Of a DNA stretch of 64,000 bases, positions 10,589-21,558 are shown one piece after another. A model generated the notes under the pieces. It saw nothing but the letters and a program-made list of their open reading frames with translations, made no database searches and was not told the DNA's origin. A program made the translations under genes and the position numbers. The DNA is from Brachycybe producta. Lineage: Eukaryota; Arthropoda; Diplopoda; Playtdesmida; Andrognathidae. Each line of letters starts with the position of its first letter. Position 1 is the first letter of the stretch. The DNA lies in the NCBI GenBank assembly GCA_036925085.1, contig JAUPFP010000005.1:3570501-3634500 (forward strand). Direction: 5' to 3'.

Positions 10589-10660
10589 TAGCAGAGCATG
10601 GTTTCGATCCACTGACCTCTGGGTTATGGGCCCAGCACGCTTCCACTGCGCCACTCTGCT
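10589..10660 (-). tRNA. tRNA-iMet (CAT), array unit 7
   Basis: Carries the A49 T-stem variant shared with units 2 and 10; otherwise intact. Confidence 0.9.
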
Positions 10661-10783
10661 TCCATGTTCGTGGTGCAGTAATACTGAAAATTCATTGCAA
10701 AATGGAAGCTTCCTTTGTAAAAACTAACCACTTTTTTGATGACCTTGTTGTTTATTTATGGAAACATAAAAGTAAAATAAACT

Positions 10784-10855
10784 TAGCAGAGCATGGTTTC
10801 GATCCACGGACCTCTGGGTTATGGGCCCAGCACGCTTCCACTGCGCCACTCTGCT
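10784..10855 (-). tRNA. tRNA-iMet (CAT), array unit 8
   Basis: A consensus array copy. The spacer on its right has GCTAAATGG in place of GCAAAATGG, which makes the only stop in the spurious plus-strand ORF. Confidence 0.95.
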
Positions 10856-10978
10856 TCCATGTTCGTGGTGCAGTAATACTGAAAATTCATTGCTAAATGG
10901 AAGCTTCCTTTGTAAAAACTAACCACTTTTTTGATGACCTTGTTGTTTATTTATGGAAACATAAAAGTAAAATAAACT

Positions 10979-11050
10979 TAGCAGAGCATGGTTTCAATCC
11001 ACGGACCTCTGGGTTATGGGCCCAGCACGCTTCCACTGCGCCACTCTGCT
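10979..11050 (-). tRNA. tRNA-iMet (CAT), array unit 9
   Basis: The T-loop variant ATTGAAA replaces the initiator-typical ATCGAAA. Stems are otherwise intact. Confidence 0.88.
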
Positions 11051-11173
11051 TCCATGTTTGTGGTGCAGTAATACTGAAAATTCATTGCAAAATGGAAGCT
11101 TCCTTTGTAAAAACTAACCACCTTTTTGATGACCTTGTTGTTTATTTATGGAAACATAAAAGTAAAATAAACT

Positions 11174-11245
11174 TAGCAGAGCATGGTTTCAATCCACTGA
11201 CCTCTGGGTTATGGGCCCAGCACGCTTCCACTGCACCACTCTGCT
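11174..11245 (-). tRNA. tRNA-iMet (CAT), array unit 10
   Basis: Combines three variants seen singly elsewhere: T-loop ATTGAAA, the A49 mismatch and the D-stem GTGC. This mosaic suggests exchange between units; function is doubtful. Confidence 0.82.
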
Positions 11246-11368
11246 TCCATGTTCGTGGTGCAGTAATACTGAAAATTCATTGCAAAATGGAAGCTTCCTT
11301 TGTAAAAACTAACCACTTTTTTGATGACCTTGTTGTTTATTTATGGAAACATAAAAGTAAAATAAACT

Positions 11369-11440
11369 TAGCAGAGCATGGTTTCGATCCACGGACCTCT
11401 GGGTTATGGGCCCAGCACGCTTCCACTGCGCCACTCTGCT
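11369..11440 (-). tRNA. tRNA-iMet (CAT), array unit 11
   Basis: A consensus array copy with all stems paired. Confidence 0.95.
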
Positions 11441-11563
11441 TCCATGTTCGTGGTGCAGTAATACTGAAAATTCATTGCAAAATGGAAGCTTCCTTTGTAA
11501 AAACTAACCACTTTTTTGATGACCTTGTTGTTTATTTATGGAAACATAAAAGTAAAATAAACT

Positions 11564-11635
11564 TAGCAGAGCATGGTTTCGATCCACGGACCTCTGGGTT
11601 ATGGGCCCAGCACGCTTCCACTGCACCACTCTGCT
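11564..11635 (-). tRNA. tRNA-iMet (CAT), array unit 12
   Basis: The D-stem GTGC variant, otherwise consensus. Confidence 0.93.
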
Positions 11636-11758
11636 TCCATGTTCGTGGTGCAGTAATACTGAAAATTCATTGCAAAATGGAAGCTTCCTTTGTAAAAACT
11701 AACCACTTTTTTGATGACCTTGTTGTTTATTTATGTAAACATAAAAGTAAAATAAACT

Positions 11759-11830
11759 TAGCAGAGCATGGTTTCGATCCACGGACCTCTGGGTTATGGG
11801 CCCAGCACGCTTCCACTGCGCCACTCTGCT
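11759..11830 (-). tRNA. tRNA-iMet (CAT), array unit 13
   Basis: A consensus gene sequence. The flanking spacer carries small changes (TTATGTAAAC; GGCACAATAAT). Confidence 0.94.
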
Positions 11831-11953
11831 TCCATGTTCGTGGCACAATAATACTGAAAATTCATTGCAAAATGGAAGCTTCCTTTGTAAAAACTAACCA
11901 CTTTTTTGATGACCTTGTTGTTTATTTATGGAAACATAAAAGTAAAATAAACT

Positions 11954-12023
11954 TAGCAGAGCATGGTTTCGATCCACGGACCTCTGGGTTATGGGCCCAG
12001 CACACTTCCACTGCACCAGTGCT
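11954..12023 (-). pseudogene. tRNA-iMet pseudogene, array unit 14 (truncated)
   Basis: The right end of the array. The T-arm and anticodon arm are intact, but the 5' acceptor side is AGCACTGG instead of AGCAGAGTGG, so the acceptor stem no longer pairs. The spacer after it is lost. Confidence 0.85.
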
Positions 12024-12249
12024 ACCATGTGCTCATTGCAAAAGTTCATAAAAGCCCTCCTACGTAGACTCTAATACCCGATTTATGACCGTTTTCTCCA
12101 GACAGCAAATGTTCAAATATCCGGTGTGGATCCTCCTTAGAGGTTTTTTTATCAACACTTCTTTCAAAATAGTCATTCTGTTTGGGAATTACTTCTTTTA
12201 CCAAATACTTTTCTCTTTGGAAAAAAATGATAAAATGTTGTGTATTAGT

Positions 12250-12321
12250 AGCAGAGTGGCGCAGTGGAAGCGTGCTGGGCCCATAACCCAGAGGTCCGTG
12301 GATCGAAACCACGCTCTGCTA
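12250..12321 (+). tRNA. tRNA-iMet (CAT), plus-strand copy 1
   Basis: AGCAGAGTGGCGCAGTGG to CCACGCTCTGCTA: A1:U72, GGG/CCC anticodon stem, A54 and A60 in the T-loop, all hallmarks of the eukaryotic initiator. All stems pair without wobble in the T-stem, making this the most canonical copy in the window. A run of six T follows about 13 nt downstream. Confidence 0.97.
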
Positions 12322-12438
12322 AGTTGTTTATACTTTTTTGTTTCCATAAATAAACAACAAGATAAAAAGTGGTTGACAATTCAAAGGAAGCTTCCATTTG
12401 GCATAGAATTTTCTGGATTACTGCACCCAAAATGTACG
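12322..12438 (+). repeat. Inverted, diverged copy of the tRNA array spacer
   Basis: Between the two plus-strand tRNAs, TTTCCATAAATAAACAACAA, AAAGTGGTT and GGAAGCTTCCATTT match the reverse complement of the array spacer at reduced identity. The plus-strand pair is thus an older inverted piece of the same repeat unit. Confidence 0.9.
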
Positions 12439-12510
12439 AACAGAGTGGCGCAGTGGAAGCGTGCTGGGCCCATAACCCAGAGGTCCGTGGATCGAAACCA
12501 CGCTCTGCTA
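12439..12510 (+). tRNA. tRNA-iMet (CAT), plus-strand copy 2
   Basis: Same body as copy 1, but the first bases are AACAGAG, so pair 2-71 is mismatched. The spacing from copy 1 is 189 bp, close to the 195-bp array unit. TTTT tracts follow further downstream. Confidence 0.88.
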
Positions 12511-13009
12511 GGTTAGCCTAGGTATAAAATGTGGTTATTTTGTAGCCATTTTTTTAATGGAATCCAGACTTGGTTAGCCATTTATAGATGTCATTTTATG
12601 ACAAGGCTTTAATAGGGTTTCAACCAAATATCAATCTTTTTGTTCCTGATCTATTCATCCATACTTAAAATTAACTGAAATTATGATTGTGCTGTAAAGG
12701 ACCTTTATGAACTTTTTGAAATTTTTTTATCTTCCCAATTTGGGTCAATGGTTCATTACGTGTGACACCAAAGTGGACTTATTCACTTTTAAAAAAAAAC
12801 ATGGAATGTTTGTTTATTTACTAAAAAAAAGTGACTTGCCACTAACTGCCACCTGAATTATCTGCCAGTGCAGAAGCTTCAGGTCGCAATAGTGTGTTAG
12901 AGGCTTTTATTGGCTTTTTTTAAATAAAACTACATTTGCTCATGATTTGAATCCAAGTCTTCCTAAACTACAAGCTAGAAGGTCAACTCTACTGTATGTT
13001 GGTTATTAT

Positions 13010-13921
13010 TAGGGTCAACGGTTTCATGTGCTAAAAATCAAAGAAATATGCATGCAAATATGCTGTCAAAAATCCTAAAATATGCCCACAAAATATGCAC
13101 TATTGGATATCATTTGCACAATAATTTTTTTTTGGATTGAAATACACAACAAAAAACATTCTCAATTTTTCAAATTTAAAATAATGCAGATTGTTATTTA
13201 GTAGAGCTTTATACACAGGCATTTAGAAATCGGGACGAACACAAGTTGGCTCCGCCCTTTTTATGACGACCGGGAACTTCTAATTGGTTTGTTGTGTGGT
13301 TCGATGTTGAAATGGGCGGAGACATCAGACGTCAGACTACATAACAACCAATTAGAAGTTGCATTTGTCATAAAAAAGGGCGGAGCCAACTTGTGTTCGT
13401 CCCGACTTCTAAATGCCTGTGCTTTATACTTCGAGAAAGTACGTTCTACATCACAAGATGTAACTGGTGTCGCTTAAAATGAGCAATATCAGAAATAGAC
13501 AAACTGATATCTTCTTTAAGATTTTCACTATTCAAAACTGCACAAATCTTCTGGAACTCTTTATAGCCTTTATTTTTCTCTAATACAGTGGTCAATTTCT
13601 TTCTTGCTTCTTTGGAAGTATTCCCAGTAGCACATTTTAAATTGTCTTGCAGTTCTTGAATGACTGAAAATTTGTTCAGTTTTTTGAACTAAAATAGAAA
13701 AATCCTAATTTTTCTAGAAAAAAAAGTGTTAAATATGCCCTTAACATATAAAATTCCCAAAATATGCATGCAAAATACAAATACCCTTAAATATGCAATT
13801 ATATGCAAAATAAAACTAGTGTTATTCGACTTCATATCACATGAATCGTGCTTAAATCTGACACAGCATGAAATATAAAGCAGCAAAAATAATATGCATT
13901 TTCATAAAACCGTTGACCCTA
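13010..13921. mobile_element. hAT-type element with 8-bp TSD (GTTATTAT)
   Basis: The terminal inverted repeats TAGGGTCAACGGTTT and AAACCGTTGACCCTA are flanked by GTTATTAT at 13002-13009 and 13922-13929. An 8-bp duplication is the hAT hallmark. Subterminal regions repeat ATATGCA motifs, a usual site of transposase binding. No intact transposase is seen; the interior (13480-13690) may be a remnant. An ACAGGCA MITE is nested inside. Confidence 0.9.
13215..13420. mobile_element. ACAGGCA-type MITE, nested, 9-bp TSD
   Basis: The arms ACAGGCATTTAGAA... through GGCTCCGCCC are nearly perfect reverse complements for about 50 bp. The flanks carry the 9-bp duplication GCTTTATAC (13206-13214 and 13421-13429). 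A 9-bp TSD suits Mutator-like (MULE) elements. The core includes TTCTAATTGGTTTGTT and a GACATCAGACGTCAGAC block. Confidence 0.9.
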
Positions 13922-14566
13922 GTTATTATGAAGTAGGTTATTTGGGAAGTTGGGCTTAGAGAAGCCATCCCCCCATCCATATTTTTTACACTCTTCGGCG
14001 ATTTCCCAATAAAATTCGGCGGAAGTCAGACTTAGCCGTATTTTTTTTTTCGGCTGAGCTAAAATTCGGCAGATATTTACTGATATGGGGCTTTCAAGTT
14101 CTGAGCAGTTACAAATAAAATGAATAAAAAAATTTAACAAAGAAACTAATTTCATTTATTAAGACACTGGACTAAATTCCAAATTTTCAAGTTAGAATAA
14201 TTAAAAAAATATCGTGAATAAAAAAAAATCCTGTTTAGTTTCTTAGGTCTCAACGAGGAACGATGGACATTGCATAAAAGTAAAGTTATCAGGAACATGC
14301 TCTCAACTGCATTTGACCCAGAGGACATTCCCAAATATAATTATGCAATTTTATTAAATATTAAACTTTTTTTTTGCTGATCGAAATTATTTTCGGCAGC
14401 TGAATAACGGCTAGCTAGCCATAAAATTATTCGGCCGGATTTGGGCTGCACGAAAAAAAAATCGTCTAAGAACGGATAACCGCTTCGGATGGGAGGAATG
14501 GCACAAGAAACGTTTTCTCGTCTTAAACCTCCCAATGAATAACTGTGGCAATATAAACACACAAAC

Positions 14567-14919
14567 CTAGATTGTTAGGTTTTAGACCAGTTCCATCTTC
14601 CTTATCAGAATCCAATCGATCTGAAGTTGTATCTTTATCTTCATCCACATCACTCAGTTTTCCATCATCATCGTCATCCTCATCTTCTTTTCCTTTTGTA
14701 TCCCACGTGATCTTGTTGTCCTTTTTTAAACGCCGCCTCGCGTTCGCAAACCAAGTTGACACCTGAGTCAATGTCATTTTGGTGATAATGGCCAACATGA
14801 TTTTTTCTCCTTTTGTCGGATAGGGATTCTTTTTGTGCTCGTTGAGCCAAGCTTTAAGTGTGGCCGTCGCTTCTCGAGTTGCATTTTTACGACGGGCACC
14901 ATTTAAATCATAACCATAC
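14567..14919 (-). CDS. Irx: Irx coding exon 4: TALE homeodomain
   Basis: After a TTTGTTTCAG acceptor the exon completes a Gly codon and encodes [16 protein letters not shown], then the homeodomain (about residues 141-203). The three-residue loop extension segment NPYPTKGEK and helix 3 with [11 protein letters not shown] (including the invariant Asn) mark a TALE-class Iroquois protein. The homeodomain binds DNA in the nucleus. An acidic region with EDEDDDDD and DVDEDKD follows (about 211-242). The donor is CTAG/GTTTGT, ending in phase 1. This is the most conserved part of the gene and anchors the exon model. Confidence 0.98.
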
Positions 14920-15328
14920 CTGAAACAAAAAAACAAAACAAAATTGAAACAAATAGGACTTTTTAATTTCTTGCAATAAACACTTGAAACCCTGAGGCTT
15001 CTTTTATATTGGCTATTTTATATTGGCACACAATGGTAGTTGCTGCCAACTGCTTATATTTTGTATACATCTTATATTATCTGTATATTGCAGCCATTAC
15101 AAAATGCTTATAGCCTCAAGACATAAGGTGGCTTAAAAAAAAAGTAATTTTTATTTGTATAAAACTAAGATGTAAATGTAAACATTTTTTGACGGTGGCA
15201 ACGTTAAGAATGGAAGTTCATTATGTCGGAATTTAGAATAGTAGACAATTAAACTAAAACCTTTTTTTATGACACTATATTAATAAACTTTTTAGGTCGG
15301 TTTGAAAATGATAAAAGTTTTTGGCTAG

Positions 15329-15450
15329 TACACACCAGGATGCTTTGTTGTGATACATTGTTGTTGGGCTGCTCCGATACAATGTTGCGGGACACACAAT
15401 CGCAAATGACGCGATTCAGACCTTCAACAAAGTATCCTGGTGTGTACTAC
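15329..15450. mobile_element. Small inverted-repeat element (GTACACACCAGGAT ends)
   Basis: The ends GTACACACCAGGATGCTTTG and CAAAGTATCCTGGTGTGTAC pair over 22 bp with one mismatch. Its first 9 bases match the end of the 300-bp MITE family at 45513 (GTACACACC). Confidence 0.75.
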
Positions 15451-15670
15451 TACCCTTTAGGTTTATTTTGCATCAACGTTTAGTAAAACGTTTGAAATTT
15501 TGACGTTTAACTAACTTTTAAACTTTAAAAATTACCAGATTATGTTTTTTTTTTAAAAATATGCCATCATGAAACTAATTTTACGATAATCTTAATAACT
15601 TTGTTTACGGATAATGATGACGTTGACTTTCATCTGACATGCACATTACAAATTTATGTTTTATTAAAAC

Positions 15671-15905
15671 ACTAGTGGGGTGACCAGTCATAAATGACGT
15701 GGGTAACCCGTCATAAATGACGCGGACATTCTAGTTTCACTATTTTATTCAAATAGTGAAGGTCACTCAATGAAGACGCTTCCTTCTCCCCTCTCCCTCA
15801 CCGCCTTCACATGTGTTTGCTTAAAGGTTTTTGTCCTTGTTTGTACAGCGTTACACATACACGGAAAGAAAGAAAGGCAGACGGGGCTTAATATATATAT
15901 TCTAA
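15671..15905. repeat. ACTAGTGGGG dispersed repeat, copy 2
   Basis: Two tandem GTCATAAATGACG palindromes follow ACTAGTGGGG. A TTGTACAGCGTTACACATA block, a purine-rich tract and a TATATATA tail come later. The order matches pieces seen at 4465 and 6055-6170, so these probably belong to one longer element. Confidence 0.6.
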
Positions 15906-16450
15906 TAATCTTTTAAAACAGTTCATATAGTAAGTTTCCACAAATGTAAACAGAACCAAGAAGCCATTTTATTAAAAAAAATAATAAGGATTAAAATTGA
16001 AATACAAGATGGCTGTGTATTTTTATTTTTGATGTCCATTTTCTAAATTTTGAAGTCAATTGTCTTTTCTGATATTACAGAGAACGGTGTCTCTTCTGTT
16101 AATGAGTTCAAAAAAAAATTATTGAAGGTGTGAAAAATTGAAAGTTCAACTTGATAAAAGAAAATTTTGTGTAATGAGAATATCTTAAAATAAGGACTGA
16201 AAATAGATCGAAATGCAATCAAAAAGTTTAGTAAAATTATTAAACTCTTTTGATTCAATGTGAAAATGTTAAATTAATTAACGCAATCAATGTAGCATCC
16301 AAAATTTCGTGGCACACTTAACAAAACTTACGGCCCCACCCTTCGAGAATCACTGATTTTATCGCACAAAATGGTTCCACTCTTGTGTGAGTCCCTTACT
16401 CTTCTAGTTTCTAAAGCACTAAATTAGTTGGCCTGATACCAATATAATAT

Positions 16451-16625
16451 ACAGGCATCTGTAGACAGCATCATAATTTCTTTGGCTCCGCCCTTTTATG
16501 AGCGTCGGACCAAATATCAACCAATTAGAAATAAAAAAGGGCGGGGGCATGTTACATCAGACCTAGTAACAAACCGATTATAGAAATTGATGACGCTCCT
16601 AATGAAGCTGTCTACAGATGCCTGT
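16451..16625. mobile_element. ACAGGCA-type MITE, copy with distinct arms
   Basis: The outer arms ACAGGCATCTGTAGACAGC pair exactly with the right end, but this arm sequence is unlike those of the copies at 13215 and 53708. The core (GGCTCCGCCCTTTTATGAGC, ACCAAATATCAACCAATTAG) is the shared one. The flanks ATATAATAT and ATATAATTA agree at 7 of 9 positions. Confidence 0.85.
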
Positions 16626-17471
16626 ATATAATTATACAGTGAATCTTGAGCCCTGGTGGTCAGTTAGTAGAGCATTTGATTTTGACCAGTTATTTTCCAC
16701 ACAAAAGGGTCCCATTGCCAATACAAAGCTCATTTTTCCATTTCATCAAATCCAATCACACTTTGTTTCATATTCAGAGTGTTTCTACGAATTTAAATTG
16801 ACATATTTCTACCCTCTAACTATTCTAATGACAAAAATAAGAGAAAAAAAAGATTAGAATCACATTTTTTTTTCTACGTCAGGAAGGTGATTGACATTTT
16901 TTAGGCAATGGTGAAAACAAGTTTAGATGATGAAAAAACACATAAAATTTACATATTTATAAAATATATATGTATATATTTTTTTCTTTAACAATATAAA
17001 ACAAACAAAATACAAAATGAATTCAATACAATATTTTAGTTGTTCATTGAACTGAAAACATTTCCAATATAGGACCCTAGCCTTTTAATTTTTTCTAAAA
17101 ATTTCATCTTCTTCTTCGTCGATAAATAGCAAAGTTTTTGCAGACCATTTTTTTTGTTAATTTATCTTAAAATTCAAGACTAAGGGAAGAATTACACGTG
17201 CGGAAAAACCAATAGAAAATAATAACTAGAAAAACAAAATTCTGTCTTTTGTTCTTTTGGCGCTCAAAAAAATATGGCGCTTCTGGTAAATTGCCTTACA
17301 AAGTGAAATTCAGTGGGATTTATTCAGCGTGTGTGATTCTTCCTTAAATCAGACTGTAGTCCAAGAAATATTTCATTTAGTAACCCAGATTTTTTTAGGA
17401 TAGTTTGGGCTTTGCTTGTCCGGAAAATATTTTACAACTATGGAGTGGATTTTGAAGCTGTATTTTTGCCT

Positions 17472-17790
17472 GCTTCACACGGACCACTTTCTAAAGCCAG
17501 ATAAGTGGGTGTTTTTAGCAGACCACTGATTACAAAGATGAGTTTTCACACGAGCCACAGCCACTGTTTCTGCACCACATTGCGTACTGCTACAAGTGGC
17601 GACCACTGCCTGTGTGTCGTTGGTAATGTGGAATTATACTAAGTGGCCCATACTGTCAGCTGGCCACAGTGTTACATATTTTTTGTTTCACACTAGAAAC
17701 TTGAATGGTCGTGTGAAGCATGCCGCGTCAACCACTTCGTGACGCTACCTTGTTGCAGCACAAAAGTGGTTTGGGTGAAGCTATAGCGTT
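17472..17790. repeat. Inverted-repeat element rich in CCACTT/GTGGCC
   Basis: The left end GCTTCACACGGACCACTTT resembles the complement of the right end (AAAAGTGGTTTGGGTGAAGC). CCACTG, AGTGG and GGCCAC motifs recur inside. Probably a MITE; boundaries approximate. Confidence 0.55.
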
Positions 17791-18184
17791 AAGATCTCTG
17801 TCTTTGGTACGCACATGTTATGTATTGTATTGAATTAAGAAACTTCTAACTTGACAAAGTTAATTGCTACTAAAAGGATTTAGCTAAATGAGTAACTAAT
17901 TATTTAACTTGTAAACAGAGTTTTTTTTTAAAAAAACGCACCAAATCCGCCCAGTAGATGTTTTTTGTTTTGTTTTTTTTTTCAAAATATTCCCTAGTTG
18001 GTTGAAATTGCCCTTTTGAAAGTCATTCGGTCAGAGTCAGATGGAAATTTTTCGAAACAGAAATTTGAGTATCTTGTACAATATTCCCCTTCGGATGGCG
18101 TGCCTCCTTGGATATTATGTTCTATAAGAGGCCTGGTGAAGCGAACGTTTTTTCAGGAAGAAACATTATGAAATAATTCAAAGT

Positions 18185-18425
18185 TTTTTTTTAGAAACTA
18201 GAATAGTTGGTGATAATGCTAAATGTTTTTTCATGATGATGACACCTTTAAAAATAGACTTTTTATGACAGTTTGACAAAAGTCCAAAATAGTTTTTCAT
18301 GAAATGTCAATGGAAAAAAAAACCCCAAAACAGGTTATTTTCAAACTTATATAAAATGTTTATTTTTTAAGATATTGGCCATGAAAAACTTTTAACATAA
18401 TCAATGTTTTACCATTCTAGTTTTG
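18185..18425. repeat. AGAAACTAGAA-bounded repeat
   Basis: TTTTTTTAGAAACTAGAATA near the left end and CATTCTAGTTTTGAAAA at the right are inverted. Similar bounded segments are at 44116-45200 and 51363-51640. A family of AT-rich non-autonomous elements is likely. Confidence 0.5.
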
Positions 18426-18693
18426 AAAATCATTCTAATCTTTTATTCATAATGTTGTTTCTAAAAAAACGTTAGCTTGATGTTTTTGCGTCGAAACTGT
18501 ACAAAAGCATTAGTCACTAGGCATTAGCCACTGCAGTGGCGGGACAAAAGCAAAATAAATATCTATTCAGCCACCTTAAATTATGTTTCTAGTTCAAATA
18601 CTAAAAAAAACTATTCCACATTGCTACCGGGTATATACTTTTCTATATGTGGTTAAGTCTTTTTTGTTGCAATGATCCCGGTGTAGTCTAATC

Positions 18694-19128
18694 CAGCGGT
18701 CGCCAACCGGTGGTCCGCGAGAAATTTTTGGTGGTCCGCTGACGAATCTGGACAATATTTGCATTTTTAATTTATATTCTTAATAAATTCTTCTATTCTG
18801 AATAACAATTTTCGCCTTTCTATTGCAGTAAATTCACGAAATGTACTAGAGTTTAGTATAGTTCTCGTCAAATACGGCACGCGAGAGAGCAACATTTCGT
18901 TCAGTTTCCCCATAAGCTTCAATTATTTTTGTAATAATTAAACTAACTTTAATAATTTTGTGACAATTAAACAACCTTTAAAGATTTTCTATTAATAAAA
19001 TGGAAGTTTTCTGATCATTATTTGACAAACGTATTTATCTTTTTTTAAAAAAATTCATATTAGTGGTCCGCGGGATTTAAAATTTTAAATTTAGTGGTCA
19101 GTGAGGTCCGAAAAGTTGGCGACCGCTG
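18694..19128. mobile_element. hAT-type element with 8-bp TSD (GTCTAATC)
   Basis: The terminal inverted repeat CAGCGGTCGCCAAC is matched exactly at the right end, with GTCTAATC at 18686-18693 and 19129-19136. GTGGTCCGC subterminal repeats occur on both sides. At 435 bp it has no coding capacity. Confidence 0.95.
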
Positions 19129-20238
19129 GTCTAATCCACATGATTTTATGCACAGAGAGCACGCGAATCATAAAAGAAAATGTCTTGTTTTGGTAATTTG
19201 GAAGCAAAGATTTGCAAGCAAGCTTGTAAAACTAAACATAGAAATAGGAAGGATCCTATAGCGTTGAGTTTCGCCTGCTTCTTGGGGCTCAATAAAATCT
19301 GTTTTTTGAGGCCCCATGGGTGAAATTAACTTCATCTACACAAACCCCTCTATAGGCTTGATACATTATAACAATTTTCCCTATCCTTGATGAGACACAC
19401 ACTTTAAAATCAATTTTAAGCTGTTTAGAAGAGTAATTTTTTGTAAGACAGTTTAATGAAACATTCCGTAATATGCTTACAGAATAATAATTTTCTTTTT
19501 GTTGTTGCTGTTAAAAGATAAATTGATAATAACAATATCCATTCATTATACTAACTACAATGGCCGTATATCGGGTTTAAGCTGACAGGAATGAATATTT
19601 ATTGTGTCTTCTTGACCACTTCAAAAGAACCACAGATGTGGACCAATAGTGACTGTTACTCGTATATTCTTTAATAGATATATATAGTAGTAGACTAAAC
19701 ATTTTAGTCGTTCATATATATACACATTTACTAGCTCTTATCAATGTATTGTTATCAGTTTTTACTAAAAGAAATGCTATTCAAATTTATGGTCCATTCA
19801 AACAAACTCAGTTGAAATAGGTACAAATTTCTTCTCATGTTCTAATGACAATTAAAGTGTATTTTAGAAAGCTTTTTTTTATAACCGATTTTGTCTGAGA
19901 AAACTTTAAAAATAAATTTAATGTTAGAAATTAAATTTTTTAAAAAAATTGCATGTTAGAAACTAGAAAGAAAAAAATTGAAATAGTTTGAGAAAAAAAA
20001 AAGTCAAATTCAACTTTTCTTAACGTGAAAAAAAAAAAAGAAAATAAGACATTTTCAAACTTCCATAAATGTTTATTTTTATGTACTGCAATTACATGTA
20101 TGTTATATATTTATTTTTCGTTTTTATTTATATTTTTTGACATAACATGATAACAAAATACCTTTAACCTATTTATTTACTATTCTAGTTTTTTTTATAA
20201 CAAACTTTAAATTTATTTTAAAATTTAAAAAAAAAAAA

Positions 20239-20626
20239 GTATGCCTGCCTCATCGTAAAAAGAAGCTGCTTTTGACGTCAGATGGGGGTTGATGTAAAAT
20301 TTAGGATTGTGCCATTCATGAGCTGATAAAAGTTGATAACATTTAAAAATCTATAAATCCCGTAAAACTATGTTATTTTTTGGAGATTGCCTCAACATAG
20401 AAAAAAAGCTCGTGACGTCAGAGGGGTTGAGAAAAAAAATTTAGGATTCCGTTAGTCTGATAGAAAAGGGGTGATATTAAACGTTCTCAACAGTTTAAAC
20501 AAAAGGGTTCCTGTATTATATTTGTTAGTAACCCTTTTTTTTTAATCAGACAAAATCACACAAGACCCAACTTTTCGTCAACCCCCTCTGACGTCACAAA
20601 CTTCTTCTTACGATGACGCAGGTATA
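20239..20626. mobile_element. Inverted-repeat MITE (TGACGTCAGA-containing)
   Basis: The left end TATGCCTGCCTCATCGTAA and right end TTACGATGACGCAGGTATA pair. Inside both arms is GACGTCAGA followed by a GGGGTTGA block. A partial relative with the same right end is at 42700-42838. Confidence 0.75.
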
Positions 20627-21294
20627 AGTTCACCATTGAATCCCTCACTAGTCTAAGGTAATGGAAAACTCACGAACTTTTGATAAGAAGTTTCATGTAA
20701 AAAAAAAGTTGAGTTTGAGCAATAGCTTTTACTTTGCCATCATTAAGAATACGACCCCCCTTATATACAGTACTACTTGATCAAATGCTCAAATATTAGT
20801 TCTAAACTAAATTATTATCACAAGGGACGATTTGAATAATAAGAAAAGAATCAAGTTTCATAAAATTAAAAAAATGTCTCCATTCATCATGAAAAAAAGA
20901 GCTTTCAACAACTAAACCACTCTTATGAAATTTATGACAGTTTTTAGATAAGAAAGCTTAATAACAATATTAACAACATACATTGAAACGAACAATAAAT
21001 TTTAAAAGACATTTTTGAACATTTTTTGGTTTTAATTTTTTTTTTTAGAGTAAGGCTTAGACTATAACATAAAACATACTCAAATAACGAAAAACCAAAT
21101 AGAAAATGAAGAAAAATGTGAATGGAGGTGAGGGGTGGGGGTGGGGAGACTCTGAAGGAGACTAAAATAATGACCATTATTCGATAAAAAAAAAGGTTGA
21201 AAAGAAGTTGTTTCAATGATAAACTGTTTATAATGTTAGTAAACTCGTTTTATTTTGTTTGAAATTGTTGGTTGTAATTTATTTTATTTTCTTA

Positions 21295-21527
21295 AAGATG
21301 GTTTATGAACAGCTGATTTTCGACAACTGATTATTCTGTCTTTTGCAGGAATAAGAAGTTTAAGAAGAAACTAGAAACTTGTGTTTTCGAAAATAAAAGG
21401 GTAGCAAGCTCAATCAATTGCAGGTATTTTCATTTTGATTTATTTCAAAATAAACTGTTTATTATTAAAAAAAATATCGTATTCTAAGCGTTGTCCGTCC
21501 GCTTAAAGTTGGGTCATTTTCAAACCC

Positions 21528-21534
<7 letters not shown>
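21295..21534. repeat. AGAAACTAGAA-family repeat (host of the RTE-derived insert)
   Basis: AAGATGGTTTATGAACAGCTG...AAACTAGAAACT and TTAAAGTTGGGTCATTTTCA also occur, in order, around 44116-45130 and 51363-51560. The RTE-derived element at 21535 inserted into it. Confidence 0.6.

Positions 21535-21558
<24 letters not shown>

Larger units (their letters stand above)
9419..12025 (-). repeat. 195-bp tandem array of tRNA-iMet units
   Basis: Fourteen units repeat at exactly 195 bp, each with a 72-bp tRNA-iMet and a 123-bp spacer (ACTGAAAATTCATTGCAAAA ... TTATGGAAACATAAAAG). Units differ by a few substitutions and no indels until the last. Variants are shared between non-adjacent units (CACTG at units 2, 7 and 10, together with a spacer ACCACC variant), which points to unequal exchange or conversion. 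Since 195 is divisible by 3 and the unit lacks stops in one plus frame, a spurious repetitive ORF runs through it. Confidence 0.97.
3119..14566 (-). other. Irx intron 4 (11.4 kb), host of the tRNA cluster
   Basis: This intron is bounded by a GTTTGTG donor at 14566 and a TTTTTAG acceptor ending at 3119. It contains the tRNA-Gln gene, 16 tRNA-iMet copies, a hAT element, three ACAGGCA-type MITE copies, palindromic minisatellite DNA and several dispersed repeats. Remaining sequence, such as 12511-13009, shows nothing I can name. Confidence 0.85.

Noticed and set aside
9532-12051. Long repetitive plus-strand ORFs (65-residue repeats, up to 384 residues)
   Set aside because: They arise because the 195-bp tRNA unit is a multiple of three without stops in one frame. 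The repeat is explained by tRNA-iMet on the other strand.
16640-16715. tRNA-like string (GGTCAGTTAGTAGAGC)
   Set aside because: It resembles an A-box, but no B-box or cloverleaf pairing follows. At most a SINE remnant; not called.
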